NCBI RefSeq assembly: GCF_007558725.1
Contig: NZ_VLPL01000001.1
Location: 63,984-127,983 of the forward strand
DNA length: 64,000 nucleotides
Direction of reading: 5' to 3'
Source of the DNA: Fluviicola chungangensis
GTDB taxonomy: Bacteria > Bacteroidota > Bacteroidia > Flavobacteriales_D > Crocinitomicaceae
Shown piece after piece: positions 8,137-15,985 of this stretch. The notes under the pieces are model-generated. The model was not told the origin of the DNA, searched no databases, and worked only from the letters and a program-made list of their open reading frames with translations. How positions within the stretch are numbered: the first letter of the stretch is position 1; every line of letters starts with the position of its first letter. A program made the translations under genes and the position numbers.

Positions 8137-8388
8137 TTAGATGAGGCTTATATCGTAAATAGTTACTCCTCGGGTTAACGCATCAATACTACCAAAAAAA
8201 TCTGAAATACAACACTTTCCAAGCAAAAGGGACTTGAACCGGTTTAAATAGTCAAATCTATTTCCCAAATTACCTATCGATAAAGTATGAATACTCCCAC
8301 TGTCAAGCATAGATACTTCACCTTTTGTTAAATTAATCTGTACAATAAATTGAAATTTCGAATCGGAATAACTATTTCGAATTACCAA
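8137..8388 (-). CDS. Doubtful small protein, 3' half made of repeat sequence
   Basis: An 83-residue frame (MVIRNSYSDSKFQFIVQINL...). Its first half has alternating strands and looks protein-like. Its second half (FKSLLLGKCCISDFFGSIDA) is encoded by the island-repeat fragment at 8183-8244, whose equivalents elsewhere are non-coding. I read this as the 5' end of an older gene truncated by the repeat, or a spurious frame. It sits 37 bases upstream of the DUF4145 gene, within the same strand group. Confidence 0.3.
   Translation of the reverse strand: MVIRNSYSDSKFQFIVQINLTKGEVSMLDSGSIHTLSIGNLGNRFDYLNRFKSLLLGKCCISDFFGSIDALTRGVTIYDISLI
8183..8244. repeat. Partial copy of the island repeat (first two modules)
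   Basis: TCAATACTACCAAAAAAAT followed by the CTGAAATACAACAC block and AAGCAAAAGGGACTTGAACC. It matches the first 60 bases of the copy at 9451 closely. Read on the minus strand, the end is GGTTCAAGTCCC against GGTTCGATTCCC in the other copies; both satisfy the T-arm consensus GGTTCRANTCC. Confidence 0.65.
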
Positions 8389-8443
8389 GTAAGAATTAAA
8401 GTTTTTTGAGTATTTCTAATTGAATTCTTCCCATATGAATGTT

Positions 8444-9001
8444 TTATTTTTTCATTTCAAGGCGTTGTAATGCTAGGTTTAGTTTCTCTTCATCTAGAGA
8501 TAGAGCTTGTAAGGTTTCTATGTCTGATTGATTAATTGCAGTTTCTATGGTAGTAAAGCTCTTATTAGCTTCTTCCGTCAGTCTAATATTTAAATCAGTA
8601 ATTTTTTTAATTGCTTCAACCTTATTACCTTCTGCTGCAAATATTTTAGTTTGTTCCGTTTGATGAGTTCTTGCAACGTTTAATCCAATTGATGAAAATG
8701 CTTTTGTTGCCTGGACAATAGAAACCAATCTCTTACTATTTGAAAGAGTTGCATCAATAACATAAATAATTGCAATACCAATGGCCAATTGGTGTGGAAA
8801 ATATCCGGCCGTTATAAAAATTGCCGATGTAAGTGAAACAAACTTAAAGAAGTATCCAAGATATTTTCTTAAGTTGACTTCTTTCTTAAACTTTGTTGAC
8901 GACGAATTAGCTGTAGTATTTGTTTCGCCAAGAATTCTTACTGATTCATTATACGCCATCGAAACATTTTCGGGAGTTCCTTCCGGTAATTCAAATTCCA
9001 T
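8444..9001 (-). CDS. Two-helix membrane protein of unknown function
   Basis: A 185-residue protein. Residues about 48-90 hold two closely spaced hydrophobic helices (YFFKFVSLTSAIFITAGYF and LAIGIAIIYVIDATL) with a very short turn; the C-terminal hundred residues are a polar, helical, probably coiled-coil domain. The architecture of an N-terminal polar segment, 2TM hairpin and coiled coil resembles 2TM effector proteins of some bacterial conflict systems (SLATT-like), but I see no diagnostic motif. It lies 19 bases after the 104-residue gene upstream and probably shares its transcript. Confidence 0.6.
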   Translation of the reverse strand: MEFELPEGTPENVSMAYNESVRILGETNTTANSSSTKFKKEVNLRKYLGYFFKFVSLTSAIFITAGYFPHQLAIGIAIIYVIDATLSNSKRLVSIVQATKAFSSIGLNVARTHQTEQTKIFAAEGNKVEAIKKITDLNIRLTEEANKSFTTIETAINQSDIETLQALSLDEEKLNLALQRLEMKK

Positions 9002-9020
9002 AAATTTTCTTTTTTCTGGT

Positions 9021-9335
9021 TTAATTACTTGGTAATGAAGATTGAAGCCCTTCTATTTCTATTTTATAAGTATCCATATCTCCATCTGCATCAATTATTT
9101 TGAATTCGACATAACCATTATTTTCAAATGTCCATCTATCCGTTCTGAAAATAAATGGTTGTTGGACAAATAATCTGTGGCTTCCAGAATCCGGGCATGG
9201 TGCAAACTTAGGTGGTGGAGGTTGTGTTGTAAAGCAATAAACTTCTATAAACACAGGGTAACTCGCTTCTATGTTGACCGTTATGCTTTCCCCTGCATAG
9301 ACTGTCAATGAGTTAAATGATACGTTCCTAATCAT
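9021..9335 (-). CDS. Unknown 104-residue beta-sandwich-like protein
   Basis: A 104-residue protein with no signal peptide and no recognised family. Strand-rich sequence (VSFNSLTVYAGESITVNIEASYPVFIEVYCF, YVEFKIIDADGDMDTYKIEIEG) suggests an Ig-like sandwich; the segment DADGDMD could bind calcium, though this is only a motif-level guess. It is the first gene of a minus-strand pair with the 2TM protein 19 bases downstream. Upstream lies the island repeat copy at 9451. Confidence 0.55.
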   Translation of the reverse strand: MIRNVSFNSLTVYAGESITVNIEASYPVFIEVYCFTTQPPPPKFAPCPDSGSHRLFVQQPFIFRTDRWTFENNGYVEFKIIDADGDMDTYKIEIEGLQSSLPSN

Positions 9336-9450
9336 AATGTTTCAATATAAAAATCTCCTTCACTTAATTACAATGAATTAAATCTGAACAACCATTGAAC
9401 TAAATTTGTATTGGAGACAATTCTTCAGTAAATAATGTCATGATAGTTTC

Positions 9451-9782
9451 CCAATACTACCAAAAAAATCTGAAATACAACACACTTCGAGCAAAAGGGA
9501 ATCGAACCGCTTTAAATTTGGGACAACTGAGTGAAATCAGTGCTTACGGAAGATTTGGGGTTTGCCACCCACCTTAATCCTCCCTCAAGGGAGGAGACAG
9601 AATTTAAGCTTCGAACCGGGATCTCACACTCTTCTCTCACTCTCAGCTCTCGCGCTACAAAAAGGAAAAAGCCCGGAAAGAGTGAGTGTGAGAGCGAGTA
9701 TTGAGGGACAAAAAGAAAAAGCATCCAACTACCGCTGAATGCTTTTTTCTTTTTGTGGAGCAAGCGGTTCGTAAGTCGAACC
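9451..9782. repeat. Island repeat copy 2, most complete copy
   Basis: Contains every module: AATACTACCAAAAAAAT; CTGAAATACAACAC; AAAGGGAATCGAACCGCT; the CCTCCCTCAAGGGAGG palindrome; TTCGAACCGGGATCTCACACTC; GGGACAAAAAGAAAAAGCAT with a hairpin to ATGCTTTTTTCTTTTTG; then TGGAGCAAGCGGTTCG and a GGTTCG/CGAACC hairpin identical to the one at 4791-4807. It ends 11 bases before the stop of the metalloprotease gene, exactly as copy 0 ends 17 bases before the stop of the DUF6896-like gene. Confidence 0.75.
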
Positions 9783-9792
9783 AAAAAAGTGA

Positions 9793-10806
9793 TTAATCTA
9801 TATCAAATAGATGATGCTGAAATCTTACAAGTTCTTGATGATTTTCGCTTTCTGAATTCAAGAAGTTTACATAATCTTCTACTGGTTTCGGATTGTAATA
9901 AAACTCCTCTAAAAACTCTTTTAATTTTGAATCGTTGAAAAAATCAGAGACAATAGAAAAACAATCTTGGAGTATGTTCTTATCGTTCAAGTGCGAATAT
10001 TGTAAATTGTTTTTAGCAGTATAAACCATGTGGTTCAAAATATAAACTGCTCTTACAACTGTATGAGGGTGCGATTTTTCTCTAAAATAAATAGGCTCAA
10101 CCTTTGAATCGTCCTTGTAATCTTCTAAAATTAATCGCGTAATTAATATACTAGCTAAGCCAATAGATAACAACTGTTCAACTAGTTTGTCATCCACAAT
10201 ATTCGAGTTTATTATGTAGTCAAGTAAATGAAAGCAAACGAACTGACTACCATTTAAGTCTGCATCGAATTCATAAATGTGATTTAAAAGAGAAAAAGAG
10301 CTATCATCATCGCTCTCAAATTTCATTTCTGATTCCTTAGATTTATATTGAATTAAGTGAGCAAGTTCATGGTAATATGTAAATAAAGTCGACGAGTGAA
10401 ATATTAAATCTTCTATTCTTACAGTTATAACAGACAATAAGCGACCATACTTTTTTTCAAAATCTAAAGTCTCGACTAACCTGTTCTCATCAATAATTCT
10501 ACGTTTTAATGTTTGGAAATACATATCATACATTGAAATGATGTACATATCCTTATGTCGACATGCCCAGGCGTTTAAGCCGTTATTTCTTTCAAAACAG
10601 AACAATGCGTTTGGCATTCCAAATTTCTTTCCGTTTTTATCGAGATTGTCTTGGCAAAAAACAAAAAACAATCTAAATAGTTCAGCGTCGTCGTAACCAT
10701 CTAAATCATTTTCACTTAGAAAAAGCCTCGTTGATTTATCTTTTTTTAGTGGTAAGTAATTCCTAATTGAATTAAGTAAATCTATATTTCGCTGATACCG
10801 ATTCAT
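9793..10806 (-). CDS. Putative zinc metalloprotease (HExxH), split from its upstream partner
   Basis: A 337-residue protein when started at the ATG at 10806 (MNRYQRNIDLL...). The longer frame to 10833 begins inside a transposon end and is not the native start. HELAH at residues 146-150 gives the zinc ligands and general base, and EFDADLNG around residue 180 fits the third ligand of a gluzincin (ExxAD pattern). No signal peptide or membrane helix, so it should be cytoplasmic. The start codon lies inside the 8-bp target duplication of the transposon at 10812-16397. Before insertion the gene followed 16430-16978 by about 30 bases. Substrate unknown. Confidence 0.7.
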   Translation of the reverse strand: MNRYQRNIDLLNSIRNYLPLKKDKSTRLFLSENDLDGYDDAELFRLFFVFCQDNLDKNGKKFGMPNALFCFERNNGLNAWACRHKDMYIISMYDMYFQTLKRRIIDENRLVETLDFEKKYGRLLSVITVRIEDLIFHSSTLFTYYHELAHLIQYKSKESEMKFESDDDSSFSLLNHIYEFDADLNGSQFVCFHLLDYIINSNIVDDKLVEQLLSIGLASILITRLILEDYKDDSKVEPIYFREKSHPHTVVRAVYILNHMVYTAKNNLQYSHLNDKNILQDCFSIVSDFFNDSKLKEFLEEFYYNPKPVEDYVNFLNSESENHQELVRFQHHLFDID

Positions 10807-10811
10807 AATTT
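10804..10811. repeat. Target site duplication, left copy
   Basis: CATAATTT directly abuts the left 49-bp terminal repeat and is repeated exactly at 16398-16405 beside the right one. Eight bases is the duplication length known for IS1595-family transposition. Confidence 0.85.
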
Positions 10812-10860
10812 GATAATTATCCCCGATGAACATGTTTCATCTTCAGACCGAAAGTCTGAT
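10812..10860 (+). repeat. Left terminal inverted repeat (49 bp)
   Basis: An exact reverse complement of 16349-16397. It contains three consecutive palindromes: GATAATTATC at the outer tip, GATGAA/TTCATC, and CAGAC/GTCTG around CGAAA. Such nested symmetry could bind transposase or fold as RNA hairpins insulating the element from outside transcription. Confidence 0.9.
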
Positions 10861-10863
10861 TTC

Positions 10864-11376
10864 TTATTCTTGGCTTGGCTTTTTTGGATAATTCCCTCTT
10901 TCAATGTTGTCAATGATAATTCTTTCTATATCGTCAATAGATTTCAAGATGTTTCCGCTCTTATCACATCTCGGACACTTCATATATGGAAGCAGGTGTC
11001 CCTGTTGCACACTACATGAAGTGCCACATTCTCCACATAGTGGTCTTAAACCTGTTATTTCCATAACTCCCATATTTTCTTCCCAACGCCATTTCCAATT
11101 CATTCCTGCAAATGTATCTTCTGTATAATCAGTGAATCTTGGCTTTTTACTTTGTTCTTTACTTGAAAATTTGATTCTGCTTAAAATCAAAATTATAATC
11201 ACTCCCCAAACAGGAATTGGAAAACTCAAGATATTGTTCCAAAACCATTTCAATCCGAACCAAATGCTTGTATAAAACGGTTTACTTCGTATTAAATCCA
11301 CAACAGATGTTACGATAGCTCCGGCAATAGCTCCATAGAAAGCAAGCTTTATTTCTCTTGTAAGTTCTTTTTTCAA
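10864..11376 (-). CDS. Membrane protein with C-terminal zinc ribbon (transposon passenger)
   Basis: A 170-residue protein. Two hydrophobic helices in the first 70 residues (LAFYGAIAGAIVTSVVDLI and FPIPVWGVIIILILSRI) are followed by a cytosolic part with a four-cysteine zinc ribbon: CGEC at about 119-122 and CPRC at about 141-144 flanking a Gln/His-rich loop. The C-terminus is polar and Glu/Lys-rich. No family recognised. It ends 3 bases inside the left terminal repeat of the transposon, so it is the outermost passenger on this side. Confidence 0.6.
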   Translation of the reverse strand: MKKELTREIKLAFYGAIAGAIVTSVVDLIRSKPFYTSIWFGLKWFWNNILSFPIPVWGVIIILILSRIKFSSKEQSKKPRFTDYTEDTFAGMNWKWRWEENMGVMEITGLRPLCGECGTSCSVQQGHLLPYMKCPRCDKSGNILKSIDDIERIIIDNIERGNYPKKPSQE

Positions 11377-11600
11377 ATCTGAAGTTTTTGACCAATAAAA
11401 TTAAAGCATTAAACTTTCACTTAACTTCAGATTTGATAATATAAATAGACATTAATCAACCAGTTTTCAACACTATTAGAAACTTTACAATTTCTTAATA
11501 TTTCGTCTCGCAACGGGGGGAGCGAAGAGCCAAATATTTGAATATTTAAAATACTCTATACTAGTTTGGAAGTATCATTTTCAATGACTTACTTAGTGGT

Positions 11601-11651
11601 GTAAAGGAAAAAGGATGACGCCTTAACAACCATCCCTATAAAATCCTTTAC
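11601..11651 (+). ncRNA. Structured leader RNA upstream of the 31-residue peptide
   Basis: GTAAAGGA (11601-11608) pairs perfectly with TCCTTTAC (11644-11651), enclosing a second stem GGATG (11613-11617) with CATCC (11631-11635). The outer stem ends 10 bases before the ATG of the small peptide. The stretch 11377-11600 shows only AT-rich sequence. A regulatory leader or the RNA part of a toxin-antitoxin pair are both possible. Confidence 0.5.
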
Positions 11652-11661
11652 AACAATAATT

Positions 11662-11757
11662 ATGTCAATAAGCGACATAATCGGAAGTGTAAGTCTTGTT
11701 ATTGCACTCGTAGGTCTCATAGTTCAAATGAGAAGGTCTCCGAAAAACAAGGACTAA
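11662..11757 (+). CDS. 31-residue single-helix membrane peptide (putative toxin-like)
   Basis: A very short gene: MSISDIIGSVSLVIALVGLI then VQMRRSPKNKD. Residues 4-22 form one hydrophobic helix, followed by a basic tail, the layout of type I toxin peptides and other small membrane regulators. A structured leader lies just upstream and an intrinsic terminator (11763-11789) 6 bases downstream, giving a complete self-contained transcription unit of about 190 bases. It sits next to an XRE regulator gene inside the transposon. A plasmid/transposon-stabilising toxin is a reasonable hypothesis; no antisense RNA can be proven from sequence alone. Confidence 0.55.
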   Translation: MSISDIIGSVSLVIALVGLIVQMRRSPKNKD

Positions 11758-11762
11758 AGATT

Positions 11763-11789
11763 GAGGCGGGTTAGCAGACTCGCCTTTTT
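11763..11789 (+). terminator. Terminator of the small peptide gene
   Basis: GAGGCG (11763-11768) pairs with CGCCTT (11781-11786), followed by a T tract. Confidence 0.65.
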
Positions 11790-11868
11790 CATTTCAAATA
11801 TATGTATTTTTCAACTATATATGAAAATAAACATTATTGAGTAAGTCTCGTGACTTCAGGATTTTGTA

Positions 11869-12105
11869 TCAGAATTCCAATAACTTTCTCACTTCAATTT
11901 CCAAAGCACTGGCGATTGAAACTGCCATGTCGATTGTTGCACTTGATTTTGCAAGCTCTATTCTTTGTATCGTGATTTTAGGAACATTAGCAGTATCAGC
12001 CAACTGTTGTTGACTCCAGCCTTTCTCTGTTCTGAGTTTTCTCAGATTCTCACCAAACGCTTTTATATACTCAGGGTTCTTCACATACAAAAGTTGAGGA
12101 ATCAA
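11869..12105 (-). CDS. XRE-family HTH transcriptional regulator (transposon passenger)
   Basis: A 78-residue protein that is almost entirely one HTH_3/Cro-C1 domain: FGENLRKLRTEKGWSQQQLA, then NVPKITIQRIELAKSSATID and MAVSIASALEIEVRKLLEF. The recognition helix is around KITIQRIE. No extra sensing domain is present, so it likely acts as a simple repressor of a neighbouring passenger gene or of itself. It is divergent from the WG-repeat gene (115-base gap) and converges on the 31-residue peptide unit. Confidence 0.88.
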   Translation of the reverse strand: MIPQLLYVKNPEYIKAFGENLRKLRTEKGWSQQQLADTANVPKITIQRIELAKSSATIDMAVSIASALEIEVRKLLEF

Positions 12106-12220
12106 AAAAATATTATGAGTACATATCTGTATCCAGAAAGAAATTTTACATTTGTCCCAAAGCGCTCCCTACTGCAACGTGAGAATTAAATGACGGTTCG
12201 GGAGCAAAATGTGAATCACT

Positions 12221-13240
12221 ATGAAAGATACGACTAAACGCTTGTTCTTCTGTTACACGTTATTGATTTCTAATTGCATGTTCGCGCAAGAGCACGACTA
12301 CAAGACATTTGAGAAGAACACAATGGAAGGGACAAAGGTTGGAATAACCAACAAGAAGACTGGGAAAGAAGTGCTTCCAGCTGTGTACGACAATGTTTTC
12401 GAATATGAAAACGAAAGGTTCTTCGTACAAAATAACGGTAAGATAGGTGTGATTGATACAATGGGCAAGATCATCATTCCTTTTCAGTACGACGATGTGG
12501 CTGTGAAAGATGATCGTGCTTTTCTTAGAAAAGCTAATAAATGGGCAATGTTCAATTATCAAGCTGGTATTGCGATGACAACTTTTCAGTACGACGAAGT
12601 CCTCGGTTATGAAGATGGAATTGCTCGTGTAGCAATTGCTGGAAAGCAGGGATATGTAGATAAATTCGGAAAGCAAATTCTCTCCTGTAAATTCACGGAG
12701 GGTTACGATTGTTACGGAGAATTCATTTTGGTCTATGAGAAGGTCTTCGTTTCTACCGGGTACGAATACGTTACCAGAAACAATGATGGTGAAATCATCA
12801 ACAAACGAGACATTGGTTCAAGTGATAAGCTACCAATCGTCTTCAATAAGCAAGGGAAGATTGTTTACAAAGGAGTACACGGAGAGCGTGTGAAATTCTG
12901 CAACGGAAAATCGGTCTTCATCGTTGAAGGGGCGATGGAAAATTATTCGAAACCAGCTTACCACAAACTCATAGACGCTTCTGGTTTTACGATTATTCCA
13001 TACTCCACGAAATACAAATTTGACCCGGATAAGAATTGGATAAGAATTGATGCTCCAACGGGGAGGGGAATCCTGGGCTTCGACGGCAAGGTATTGTTGA
13101 ACCCGAATTTCGCAAGCATTTCTGATTACACCTATAACAATGAAACTTTGGCGAAAGTTTCTTTTAAGAACGACTCATTCTTCTACATAGATACTAACGC
13201 CAAGTGTGTCGAGTTTAACGGCGTGAAGTGTCCGGAATAA
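12221..13240 (+). CDS. Secreted WG-repeat protein (transposon passenger)
   Basis: A 339-residue exported protein: signal peptide MKDTTKRLFFCYTLLISNCMFAQ, then WG/KWG-type repeats of about 45-50 residues, visible as GKIGVIDTMGKIIIPFQYDD, NKWAMFNYQAGIAMTTFQYDE, GKQGYVDKFGKQILSCKF. WG repeats are thought to mediate protein binding at the cell surface; the partner is unknown. Its last 26 bases overlap the end of the converging transposase gene (13215-14141), which is unusual and suggests the transposase cassette joined this gene tightly. Function as a transposon passenger is obscure. Confidence 0.8.
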   Translation: MKDTTKRLFFCYTLLISNCMFAQEHDYKTFEKNTMEGTKVGITNKKTGKEVLPAVYDNVFEYENERFFVQNNGKIGVIDTMGKIIIPFQYDDVAVKDDRAFLRKANKWAMFNYQAGIAMTTFQYDEVLGYEDGIARVAIAGKQGYVDKFGKQILSCKFTEGYDCYGEFILVYEKVFVSTGYEYVTRNNDGEIINKRDIGSSDKLPIVFNKQGKIVYKGVHGERVKFCNGKSVFIVEGAMENYSKPAYHKLIDASGFTIIPYSTKYKFDPDKNWIRIDAPTGRGILGFDGKVLLNPNFASISDYTYNNETLAKVSFKNDSFFYIDTNAKCVEFNGVKCPE

Positions 13241-14141
13241 AATGATCTGACAGGTTGAAACCAATAAGCCCAGTCAATTTCAAGAATTTGGCGACGTTGG
13301 TTTCTTTTCTATGGTTGTGTCTGAAATCGTACTCAGCCAGATAGTACTCAAGTGTAGGTTCTTCTTCGTTCTGAGATTTTCGAATGCGGATATAAGTGCC
13401 CCGGATTGAGTTCTTGAACCGCGACCAACAATTTTCTATTCTATTGGTAGTGATTCCATTTCTTGCCCACTCCCGGTCTTTGTGTTTTATTGATTCATGT
13501 CTGTAACCGTGATTTTTGAGATTTCTGTAACAAGAGTGCTCGTCGGTGCAGATCAAAGCACCCGGACTTACAGTCGCCAAAATCAATGGGAGTACGTTCT
13601 TCTCGGATGCGCTTTTTATTGCAAAGGTTTTGATTTTACCTTTCCGTTGACAGATTCCAAGAACCGCTGTCTTGTTGCTGTGAGAATAGAAGCCATGGAA
13701 TTTCCCGCCAACGTAAGTCTCATCGATTTCTACAATTCCGTCCAAGTCTTTGATTTCATCCAGCGACATTGCTTTCCGAATCAAACGACACATTCTCCAT
13801 GCACATTTGTATGTGACTTCTATGTCTTCTGACATCCTCATTGCGCTGTATCCGTTTTTTGATTTTGTCATCAAGAAGATTGCAATGAGCCACTTCCGAA
13901 TGTCGGTCTTGCTGTCTTCCATGACTGTCCCTTTAAGCGGATAAACCTGATTTGAACACTTTTTACATTGGAAGCATTTCCTGCCCTTTACCAAATAATA
14001 AGATTCTTCTGATTCACATTTGCTACACGATCTGCCCAGACCTCTAGCTTCAAACAAGTTCTCTAAACACGTTTCTGAACTTGGGAGCGTTTTCAAAAAT
14101 CGCTCAATTCCTATATTGCCTTTCATGCGCAATAAGCCCAC
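13215..14141 (-). CDS. IS1595-family transposase A
   Basis: A 308-residue transposase (a start at the second Met, 14126, is also possible). It has the IS1595 N-terminal zinc ribbon: CSKCESEE, then CFQCKKC, QVYPLKGT and MEDSKT. The DDE catalytic core follows: IVEIDETYVGGK (first Asp), ICTDEHSCYRNL (second Asp) and NRIENCWSRFKNSIRG (Asn/Glu region), ending in a FRHNHRKE motif. All key motifs are intact. It is divergent from transposase B (125-base gap) and clearly distinct from it in sequence, so the two are not a recent duplication. It overlaps the WG-repeat gene by 26 bases at their ends. Confidence 0.9.
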   Translation of the reverse strand: MGLLRMKGNIGIERFLKTLPSSETCLENLFEARGLGRSCSKCESEESYYLVKGRKCFQCKKCSNQVYPLKGTVMEDSKTDIRKWLIAIFLMTKSKNGYSAMRMSEDIEVTYKCAWRMCRLIRKAMSLDEIKDLDGIVEIDETYVGGKFHGFYSHSNKTAVLGICQRKGKIKTFAIKSASEKNVLPLILATVSPGALICTDEHSCYRNLKNHGYRHESIKHKDREWARNGITTNRIENCWSRFKNSIRGTYIRIRKSQNEEEPTLEYYLAEYDFRHNHRKETNVAKFLKLTGLIGFNLSDHFIPDTSRR

Positions 14142-14266
14142 GTCAAGCTCGCGTGTTGCAAGCGAAATGTTAAATTCTGATTTTCTGTTCCAGACGACTG
14201 TAAGCCAGCTTGTTGTAACAGTGATTTTCTAAGCAAGTTTTTCCCTCAGTCAGAAAAACTTCGATT

Positions 14267-15136
14267 ATGTGCAAGAAAACAGAATTCACCTACAAAGACT
14301 TCGATCGTCAATACCCAAATGAAGACGCTTGCCTTCAAAAGCTATTTGATCTTCGATATGGTAACATGGAAGCTTGTGTAAATTGCGGAGTGGCTCAACC
14401 CGTTTATCATAGGGTTCGTAAGCGCAAATGTTTTCAATGTGATGACTGTCTATTCCAGATTTATCCAATGGCGGGGACTCCAATGGAAAACAGCAAGACG
14501 AGCGTTTTGACTTGGTTTAAGATCATCTTCTTATTCGCTTGTTCTAAAAATGGAGTGTCTGCGATGGAATTGAAACGCTACACTGGCGTGACTTACAAGT
14601 GTGCTTGGAGAATCGGACACCAAGTGAGAAAGATGATGGACGAAGGTCAAATTTCTCTGCAAGGAATTGTCGAAGTGGACGAATCATTGTACGGAGGAAA
14701 AGCCAGAGGCGGGAAGCGCGGTTGGGGTGCGGACAAGAAGACCTGTGTGTTTGGGATGATCGAACGAGGCGGTAAAGTGATTACAACAACGGTTAAAGGT
14801 CGAGCAAAAGAAATCATCCTCCCAATTATTGGAAGTTCCATTATTGCCGGGACGACAGTCTTTACTGACGAATACAAAGGTTATAAAGACCTAGCGACTC
14901 TTGGATACAGCCACGCCACGGTTAACCATTCAAAATATCAATGGGCAAGTGGGAATACTTACACCAATTCAATCGAAGGATTCTGGTCTAATTTGAAGAA
15001 ATCACTTGCTGGAACTCATACCCACGTAAGTGCAAAATACCTCCAAAGTTATCTGAATGAATTCAACTTTCGACACAACAACAGAAAGGACGTTGTGATG
15101 TTTGATGCGATTCTAAATCAACTTGTGGATTGTTAG
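14267..15136 (+). CDS. IS1595-family transposase B
   Basis: A 289-residue transposase of the same family as its divergent neighbour. Zinc ribbon: CVNCGVAQ ... CFQCDDCLFQIYPMAGTPMEN. Catalytic core: GIVEVDESLYGGKARGGKRG, VFTDEYKGYKDL, SIEGFWSNLKKSLAGTHTHV, then FNFRHNNRKD. All DDE motifs are present. It differs from transposase A at most positions outside these motifs. One may move the element and the other be a passenger or a helper; sequence cannot tell which recognises the 49-bp ends. Confidence 0.9.
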   Translation: MCKKTEFTYKDFDRQYPNEDACLQKLFDLRYGNMEACVNCGVAQPVYHRVRKRKCFQCDDCLFQIYPMAGTPMENSKTSVLTWFKIIFLFACSKNGVSAMELKRYTGVTYKCAWRIGHQVRKMMDEGQISLQGIVEVDESLYGGKARGGKRGWGADKKTCVFGMIERGGKVITTTVKGRAKEIILPIIGSSIIAGTTVFTDEYKGYKDLATLGYSHATVNHSKYQWASGNTYTNSIEGFWSNLKKSLAGTHTHVSAKYLQSYLNEFNFRHNNRKDVVMFDAILNQLVDC

Positions 15137-15288
15137 AATTTAATTAGTTTTCAACTCTTTTCCTTTTTTCGCACTCCTCTCTCCGCTTGACCCCCAGAGT
15201 TATCAACAATCTCAAGATCAAATAGATCGATATCATAAGGTCTAACAATTCAAAAAAATGAATAATTTAGAATCACAATAATTGATTT

Positions 15289-15459
15289 ATGGCAAAACAA
15301 GGCGGTTCAGGAGGAGGGGACAATAGTTCCGGTGGAAATAAAAATGGTGGTAATAATTCTGGGGCAAGACGAGAAACCAAAAGATTTTCTGAGCAATCTG
15401 GGGGCAGAAGTGCACAAACTAGTAAGGCTGTCTCTCGACCACCAAAAAAAAGAGGTTAA
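15289..15459 (+). CDS. 56-residue Gly/Asn-rich basic peptide
   Basis: A short gene: MAKQGGSGGGDNSSGG at the start, RRETKRFSEQSGGR in the middle and SRPPKKRG at the end. The composition (Gly, Asn, Ser, then Arg/Lys) suggests a disordered nucleic-acid- or protein-binding peptide. The frame has no Cys, no hydrophobic helix and a clean ATG. It ends with a 4-base overlap with the stop of the converging membrane-protein gene at 15456. I do not recognise a family. Upstream 15137-15288 shows no other feature. Confidence 0.45.
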   Translation: MAKQGGSGGGDNSSGGNKNGGNNSGARRETKRFSEQSGGRSAQTSKAVSRPPKKRG

Positions 15460-15911
15460 AAAGATGTCGTAAAATATATTACAAGCAAAATAAGTCCAAC
15501 AAACATGGATATCATACTTATTAAGTTTGCTATTTCTACTGCTTTACTAAATTTATCAGCTTTTTTGTCGTGTTCCTCTGCACCACAATCATCTTGTTCT
15601 TCGACACAAATGCACATCAAATAATCATGTTTGTTGGCTCTCTTTGATAATAACTGTCCGATAAAATTACAGATTACGGCGCCCAATAAGAAACAGCCAG
15701 GAAGTTTTAAAAGAGTGTCTATTGGCCTTTCGTTTTGACCAAGAAATTTAATCGTTTCAAGGCAAACGTAAATTCCTGCTCCACTCATCGCAATAATCAA
15801 TAAGTCGATTCTTTGCTCACTATAAAACATATTTGAATAAGACAAGTGTTTTCTTTCCTTGTGATTTTCGAGTTCTTTTTCAGTGAATTTGTTTTTTTTC
15901 TTTTTGGTCAT
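15456..15911 (-). CDS. Three-helix membrane protein (transposon passenger)
   Basis: Start taken at the ATG at 15911 (MTKKKKNKFTEKELENHKER..., 151 residues) because the longer frame adds only MLYLLP. A highly basic cytosolic N-terminus precedes three hydrophobic segments: LLIIAMSGAGIYVCLETI, LLKLPGCFLLGAVICNFIG and IANLISMISMFVGLILLVIY, with a Cys/Asp/Glu-rich loop (CICVEEQDDCGAEEHDK) between the second and third. No family recognised. It converges with the 56-residue peptide gene. Confidence 0.6.
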   Translation of the reverse strand: MTKKKKNKFTEKELENHKERKHLSYSNMFYSEQRIDLLIIAMSGAGIYVCLETIKFLGQNERPIDTLLKLPGCFLLGAVICNFIGQLLSKRANKHDYLMCICVEEQDDCGAEEHDKKADKFSKAVEIANLISMISMFVGLILLVIYFTTSF

Positions 15912-15985
15912 TGGTAGTAAATATAGCAAACATTTTCAGTATGTATCTAGTACACAATACATAGTTCAACAGTTTTTCTAATTCA

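Noticed and set aside
9512-9784. 90-residue minus-strand frame in repeat copy 2
   Set aside because: Encoded wholly by the non-coding repeat; disrupted in the other copies.
10807-10833. N-terminal extension MFIGDNYQI of the metalloprotease
   Set aside because: It is encoded by the transposon terminal repeat; the native start is the ATG at 10806.
13250-14140. Similar words CAATAAGCCCA at both ends of transposase A as possible IS ends
   Set aside because: They are in direct orientation, only 11 bases long and one lies inside the coding region; the 49-bp outer repeats explain mobility better.
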